Source: Ailanthus altissimus | Taxonomy: Eukaryota > Streptophyta > Magnoliopsida > Sapindales > Simaroubaceae | Assembly: GCA_946807835.1 (NCBI GenBank) | Contig: OX327702.1 | Coordinates: 4,960,001 to 5,024,000, forward strand | Reading direction: 5' to 3' | DNA: 64,000 nt | Shown here: positions 57,298-64,000 of the stretch, piece after piece | Layout: every line of letters starts with the position of its first letter | How positions within the stretch are numbered: position 1 is the first letter of the stretch | Notes under the pieces: generated by a model | Seen by the model: only the letters and a program-made list of their open reading frames with translations | Database searches by the model: none | Told to the model about the DNA's origin: nothing | Made by a program: the position numbers and the translations under genes

Positions 57298-60203
57298 TCA
57301 TAATGTCTGTTTGTTCTTGATACACTTGTATATACTTTTAGTATGCTTTTCTAATCGAACTACTCATTGATATCTAATCTCAAGTTTATTTCTTGTTTGA
57401 TATGCGAAAATATTTTTGATTGAAATAAAAAATGATTCATGAATTGAACAATTTAGTGAGGACTTTCTAAGCGATTTGTGTGTTGGACGATGTTGGCATT
57501 ATAATAGAGCTTTTCAGTTTCTATGGATTTTCTTCCCCTTTGCAGCCAAGGAATGAAAATGTCGTTCTAAATTTATAAATTTTCAGAATGAATTGATGTC
57601 TAGTTATATTTATGTTGATTTTAGTACAAAATTTGCTGTGGAGAGATTGTTATTTGCTTATCCTTTGTGAACGTGTCAGTCTCAGATTTGATTACGTTAC
57701 TGAAATTTGTTTGAAGAACACCAATAGATTGTTGAATCTAACCAATAATGCAGTCTATAAATTAGGAATAAGGTGCAACTGAATGAAGATTTGCTTAGTT
57801 TAACTGTATGCCTGCTTTAGTCGAGAAATGAGAACTAATTTTAATCACAGAGCAGTATTACATTGCGCGTTATTCGTTTAATCACAGAACTACAGATTAT
57901 TTGTTTACCTAATCTTAACTTCTACATGATGTCATGCCAGAGAGAATAAATCTATTGCACACACCTCGTTTCAACAAAGCATATTCTTTGCTATAACTGT
58001 GGGAATCAATATTTGTCTTTGCCATTCTGTATAATTTAGATGGAACTATGTCTGGTTTTCAGTACCTCAGGCAGTTTAGTCTAGAAAGGTTTCGAGAGTA
58101 TCTACTAGGATTCTTAATCATAAGTGTCTGATTGGTATTATGCTATCAACTAAAGAAAACTATTTCCTGATGGAGCGTTTTGACACTTTTAAGAACTGGA
58201 AATAGAGTACTACTAGCAGGATTTAAGGACTACTGGAGGCAATATACATTCACCTAAGTATGCAATGAGTATGTCATTGTTATTGGTGTGAGCATACAAC
58301 CTAATACATGAAAATTAATGGACGCACAGACTTGTGTAGCCAGTTGAATGTTGCTTCGTAATCACAAGTTTTCTGTTGCATTGATTCTTTTCTGCCTCCG
58401 TGTTAGACGGCTCCTAAAGATATTTCTACAGAAACACGAATATCTCATTGGCGATTGTTTCATTAGTACTTGTTTTGTTTCTTGTTCCATTAGTGCACTT
58501 GTTTTGTTTCTTGTTCCATTAGTGCTTGTTTGGTTTCTGGTCTTTTAACTTTGTGGCCAAATTTTGAAACAAGTCTAAAGTTACGTGATAGCTGTTGTTG
58601 TTTCAACTTCGAATGTAAAACTTGTAGCATAAAAGATTATTATTGTCCGAAAAAATAGTTTTTTTGAGTCGAAGAGTTTTGAATTTATATTGTTACGAAA
58701 ATTAACACGTTAAGCTTCGTCTTATTGGGTTTGCAAGCTGAAATTTGGATCTTCCTCTTTCTATTAACGATAGCAGAACACCTGCAAAACACTCATAACT
58801 ATCGTTAAGACTTTATTGGGGTGGGTTTCGGCGAAAACTCTTCGATGCTTAAATCGAAAAATGTTGTTTTGGTAAAGTTTTTGAAAAAACAATAAGAGAA
58901 AATTGAATAAAAAAATGGTTGAATGCAGAAAGCGTTGAATCTAAAGTCCAGAATTTGATACTGAAAAAGAAGTCTTCTCATTTGTTGTTGTTTTCTCATT
59001 TATTTATAGTATCGATTTTTAAGAAGTATTCTTTGTGCTTATCTTCGCTGGTGTTATGATTAAGTTGTTTAAGTCTTACTAATTTTGGATTATCATGGTC
59101 TCTTAGTATGATTCGAGGGATTCTTTTCTAAAGACATTGCAATTCTTCTCTTCCTATAACTCTGTTTTCTTTATAACACTGGTTTTCTCTTCAAATTTGT
59201 TTCTGTAATAAGTCTGATTACTTCTTTGTTCGGCCCGGTAGTGATTTGGTTATTTTATGCTTTTATAGTGGTTCGGCATCTCCTATCGGGCTGGCCTCCA
59301 TACTTCATCATTGCTCGTTAAGTTTTGTTTTCGTCCTTGCAGGGGTACCTGATCGGAATGTATAAGTTGTTTGCATGTGGTTGGTTTAGTCCTCGTTAAT
59401 GAGCCAATTTTTGTGTCCTGTTCCACTTGGTCGTTAGGATCTCTAATTTTGGTCGGCTCAGTTGGGAGAGTTTAGAAGTGATACGCAAATGTCTTAAACT
59501 AAACTTGATTTAAGTAACTGAGCAAGTTCTTTAAGCTTATCTTTAAGTTTAGTTCTGACATCTTCTTGGTAGTCTTTGTTATCTTAGATTTGGGCCCTCA
59601 AAATTGGCTTGCAAAGGAATTTTTTAGAAAGCTAAGTTTCTTAAGTTCGAAGGTATTGGGCTTTGTGGTGACTTTCTGGAGGAGAACAATTATATATTTA
59701 CTCCTGAATATCTCATTTAACTTAAAAAGAATATTTGAGCTGGTAGTTGAATTCTGTGCATGATGTTGAAGACTTTCACGGTTCTTGTTGGAGTGATTAA
59801 AAAGGTTCGTCTCAGAGAATGCAATCCCAGAACCAGCCGAGAATTAAGCAATGCAAAACAATGCAGTTTTTGTGAAATAGCCGCAAGCATCATTAACATG
59901 ATCATACACATTTTGCTTGGCATTCAAGTTGTGCCTCATATAGGTCCCTTACCCGAAGGAAAGAAAAATTACGCTGCAAGTTCCCACGGAAACAAAAGTT
60001 CAAAAGGGCATCCGTTCTCAATCGCTTTAACATTTTATAAATATCTTTTTCTTCATTTGACTATCACTGGAACTATGAAATTAATTTGGAACTCAGAATT
60101 TAACTATTTTACAAGTCCGGCTTGCTTGGTCCAAAACTCATTTTGGTTGAGACCAACACTTTCCTGGACATTCTATAATCAAATTGTAACACGCTATCAG
60201 TAA
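57298..60203. other. Intergenic region between the DUF962-like gene and DEX1
   Basis: It contains the 3' UTR of the DUF962-like gene and noncoding sequence. A three-unit tandem repeat of CATTAGTGCACTTGTTTTGT type lies at 58461-58540. A 147-codon + strand frame at 59760-60203 shows no family signature and probably overlaps the DEX1 3' UTR. Confidence 0.5.
58461..58540. repeat. Short tandem repeat, three units of about 24-29 bp
   Basis: The unit CATTAGT(GC)ACTTGTTTTGTTTCTTGTTC is repeated, with the last copy truncated and diverged. Confidence 0.8.
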
Positions 60204-60323
60204 ACTTTTACCAGAGAAACCAATTTTCAGTCCATCGAGGCGTCTGGCCTTAATTAAAGGTGAAAATATTGGTTCATGTCTTGACAGCATTGGCATGTCA
60301 GGGTCTGATACAGGATGATCTCA

Positions 60324-63300
60324 TCACAGGTCTGTGTTTCGTGAAAATGATGGCAAAGGCCGGGCTTCCTGCGGACGAAGGATGACAAGCACACAAAACA
60401 TCCCAAGCATTGGGAGGACAAGGAGCCACTTGAGGAGTTTATAGTAATACATATGGAATGTAAGAGAGAATTCATCTGAGAAATAAAGTCCATTCTTGTC
60501 AACCATCTCCACCAATACAGTTCCCGTGGTCCTCACTCCAACTGTTGGCATTTTTATTCTATACTTCCCTGGACGTTCAAAGATTTGGTTTTGCTTAATC
60601 CTCCTCTCTCCTTGATAATTGCCAGGGACCAACAAGGTCGTCTGCATGTTTTAACATTGAAATTGGTTAAAGGAGATTCAAATTCAGATTTAAAGATCTG
60701 ACTTGCCATGGGAAACAATACTTTGGATGGAGTAAAAGCAACTTACAGAAACATTATATGGTGCTAGAGATCCAGATGGGTATCTGTATTTATCTACAAT
60801 CTCAATCTCCACCCAAAAGTTTTTGCCTTCCTCATCACGGAAAGCTCTTGATGAATGTGTCACATAGACTCCCTCTCGGTTGTAACGGTTTGCAACATTG
60901 TTTCTGCCTTGGTTACTTGATCTCCATGCCTGAAAAGATAACATGCAAAAATTTAAAATGCTGGTCAAATCTCCAACAGTCATCTCTCAACCAAAGGTTC
61001 AAAATTTTCCTGCCTTGATGGGATGATGAGGAGCTGGAGTTGAGAAGCAAAACACGTTGCCATTCATTGTTGTAACAATAAGATCAAGATCATCTCCACC
61101 ATCTACATTATCTGCCAAGACCATGCTATATCTGTCATGCAGAGACTCACATGTTAATTAAATATTGAACAATAAAAGGCCAGGTGAGTATCAGAGGCTG
61201 GGCCTAAAATAGAGATATATGTCACTAAAGAAATACAATATCTTACGAAGTTTCACCAATATCAACTACATCAGCACATGATGTTGGACCATCTATAAGG
61301 TACAAATAGCCATCAAAGGATGTTGTAACAAGAGTTAGTCCCTTGCTTTTCTCTCCACGTTTACTTAAATCAACAAGAAGAACTTGATTCATCACCCTTC
61401 CATGAGTTCTATAAGGATATGGACGGACTTTTGACCCATCCTTGCCACTAAGAACGTAAATGTTCCCTGATAGTGTTGGAACTACAACATCAGTATGACC
61501 ATCACCATCAACATCACCAATTGAAGGACCCTGAGAATAAAGTGTGTCAAATAGCTCCATCATGAAGCAATTTTAACAGGTTTCCTAGCTAATTTATGAT
61601 GCATCAGCCCAAACCAGAGCAGAGAAATAAACGCAGCTAATTAAGTAGCCCACAAAGCAAATTAACATGCAAAATATTATTTATAACTATCACACGATTA
61701 ATGAACTGTGAATAATCATATATGTGGGTGCATGGCCAATTAATACATCATTAATATGGTTGTGAGTGAATAAACATCTTGTCTGGCAAATTTCTTTCTT
61801 TTATATATGAAGTCACTTTTATTAGTCATTATTTGGGAGAAAAATATGATAATAAACGCCTTTTTTTAATAAAAAGATAGCACTGAAAAGTAATATTCAG
61901 TTATCACAACCTCTGATCATATACCCCAAAAGCTAAAAGGATTTAGTACTTTGATTGTGAGTTAATTACAAACACAATTTATACTATGAGCACCATATGA
62001 TTTCAATACAATGAGCACCAACTTCAATATCACCATTGTTCGCTTATGCTATTCTCTACATCATGTAAAAATTTCTTATTCTTATGCTAAGGCCAAAGCC
62101 AAAGAAAAGCTTCACATACAGTTGAAATACTTACCACTGTATTACTTAAAAGCTGAAACAGTATCAAATAAACACAACACAACTTCTGTGTTGAACTGAA
62201 CCTACAGTAGTTTGGCAGCAATTATACCATAATCATGTCAACATAGTTTCACATAGACAAATGTAGTTGATACTGGCAAAAAAATAAGATTTAATTTAAG
62301 ACATGCTTCCTTGTGTACAAAATAATTGGGCACACACAACAGCACTTTGCTTCTGTTCATTAGCAGTATTTTTTCCTTTAATTAAATCATTCCAGAACAA
62401 GTTGATATTGAGAGAGAGAAATTGAAACATACCTGTGTAACAAGACTCTTCAGATGCTGTTCCCATATTTCCTTTCCTTCTGCAGTCCATGCAGCAACAT
62501 TGCCATGGGTATCGGTGGTCACTAGTTCAATTTTCCCATCATCATTGATATCAGCTGCAACTACAGCCCCTTGAATTTCTGCCATTTTAAGAGGGAACTT
62601 TTCTCTAATTTTGCCTGCAAAAAGGAAACAAATTATGTCCCAGATGCTAAAGAGAACTGACACTAAGCTGTGAATACATTCAAACCAGTTTAAATAAGAG
62701 AAACTTAAGCTTGAACGTTGTATAAACATATTTAAATTCATGAAAATATGAATAGTAAATCCTCTTCATTGGTCAGTTTTACTTGAAAGTCCTTTGCAGC
62801 ATGAACTCAAGTTTGTCTGGGTAACCATATTGATTGATCTTCTATGTTTTATGCAAACCAGTTCAATAGAAGATTCGACCATATATCGAAACTGATAGAA
62901 GATTGAGAAATGCTCAAGTAGAATATCTTAGTGAGAAATCCCTCACAAGATGAAATCTAGGTAGCTACATAAAGTGAAATGTAATTAATCGGTCAAAGTT
63001 GCTAGTCACCCATGAAGAAAGGGCATAATGTGCTGGCAACAAGAATTGACAACTTAAAAGTTCTTTACAAGAAATCAAGCATATGTAAGGCATTAACATA
63101 AACAAATATCTTATAGGGAAATGATGGCATAGGGATCAATATCCAAAAAGGGTGTCATCACCAATTAGCACTGTTCAAAGATTATAGCAATTCACGCACT
63201 TGCAAAATGATGTTACACTTCAAAATTAATACCATGGCCAGAGTTATGATAAATATAATATAATAGGCTCCGATCACAAACACACTACAAGAGAAAAAAT

Positions 63301-64000
63301 CAACAACCAATCTTAGGAGATTACCATGATGATCCAAGACATAGAACGAGCCAAAAGAAGTTCCAACAAGAATGTCCAAATATCCATCACCATCCAAATC
63401 CACAACAGACGGAGAAGAATATATATATGCACGGAAATTTGCAGAATCTGTACTTAGATCTAGATCTGTAACCCACTTAACATGCTTTGTATCAAGATTG
63501 AAAACAACAATTGAAGAAGCAACATATTTCCCAATATCAATACCGCCCAAGTCCTTCATATGCTCCGGGTTGTCATAATACCTGTCAAACCATAAGGTGC
63601 AACTAGTAAAAAACACAGAATACTTCAAATTTGGAAACTTATGCATGAAAGTTGATGAGTATATGCCTGATGACTGCTTTCTAATCCGAGATACAATGGT
63701 ATAGCTCAAGTTTACAAAAAAAGGCCAACAGTTAATCATGGAAATGTAGATTTTTATTTTAAGAAAATAGAAAACTAGAGTAGTAAGTTGTGGCGCATAA
63801 TTTAACTCACTCATGATCAAAGAAATAAGAAACAGCAACAACCATTTCCGAGACCCCATCATTATCAATGTCTGCTATGACCTGTGTTAATGACAATTGT
63901 ATTCCATCAGTGGCATAATAATAGCTCAGCCTCATCCATCAAGAAAGTTCATATATTAAAACAGCAATATCATGACAGAAGATCACTCACAGGGGTGCAC
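60324..64000 (-). CDS. DEX1: DEX1 (DEFECTIVE IN EXINE FORMATION 1), C-terminal half, eight exons visible
   Basis: Exons on the - strand: 63991 to beyond 64000, 63811-63881, 63325-63581, 62433-62614, 61247-61530, 61014-61131, 60747-60929 and 60324-60641 (TGA at 60324-60326). Joined they give about 473 residues; the N-terminal half lies outside the window. FG-GAP/integrin-alpha-like calcium loops are visible: [21 protein letters not shown] and [11 protein letters not shown]. Further on come [18 protein letters not shown], a [15 protein letters not shown] strand region, and near the end one transmembrane helix, [21 protein letters not shown] short tail ends [11 protein letters not shown]1 is an ER/plasma-membrane protein needed for primexine and pollen exine formation in Arabidopsis. 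The gene looks intact. The intron 60930-61013 uses a GC rather than GT donor. Confidence 0.95.

Noticed and set aside
59760..60203. 147-codon + strand frame
   Set aside because: No recognisable domain, atypical composition, and it lies against the 3' end of DEX1. It is probably chance or antisense to the DEX1 3' UTR.
62011..62199. 62-codon + strand frame
   Set aside because: It lies inside a DEX1 intron, antisense, with no signature.

Overview
This is nuclear DNA of a flowering plant, most likely a eudicot. Genes have GT-AG introns, the intergenic DNA is AT-rich, and Ty1/copia and Ty3/gypsy retrotransposons make up more than half of the window. I cannot name the species. || Host genes: (1) an intact seven-exon PHT4-type plastid anion/phosphate transporter on the + strand (278-3881); (2) a decayed 3' remnant of a TFIIIC90-like (tau-90, WD40/zinc-finger) gene on the + strand (49210-51550), with its 5' part missing, a lost splice donor and a frameshift; (3) a small single-exon DUF962/Mpo1-like membrane protein on the + strand (56959-57297); (4) the C-terminal half of DEX1 on the - strand (60324 to beyond 64000), with eight exons visible. 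|| Repeats: 4-10 kb holds a 396-bp tandem duplication, a probable solo LTR inside copia debris and a degenerate minisatellite. From 10.7 to 32.9 kb there is a nest of at least four layers. An organellar 23S rRNA fragment (NUPT-like) was split by a - strand copia element (10997-32905). That copia holds a long, probably solo, gypsy LTR (about 15124-30200). That LTR holds a young full-length Athila-like gypsy element (16813-29123; 1556-bp LTRs with about 8 differences; TSD TCCCA; tRNA-Asp primer site). From 33.4 to 37.3 kb lies a decayed Mutator-like (MULE) transposase. From 37.6 to 49.0 kb lies a copia element in apparently circularly permuted order, interrupted by a gypsy element (37918-43155; TSD TTAGG) and by a 1.39-kb solo LTR (45980-47365; TSD CATAG), and ending against an inverted copy of its own LTR. 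|| The most unusual object is the young gypsy element. Besides gag and pol it carries two extra intact reading frames. One is a 182-residue protein with an arginine-rich motif and zinc knuckle of the kind seen in the small RNA-binding proteins of vitiviruses and carlaviruses. The other is a complete intronless LOG-type cytokinin-activating phosphoribohydrolase, preceded by its own TATA box. Its 5' leader has five copies of a six-codon micro-ORF (M-A/V-G-x-T-A/T-stop) that overlap a covarying hairpin. Together these suggest a retrotransposon that may modify host silencing and cell proliferation. That functional reading is inference; the sequence features are directly visible.
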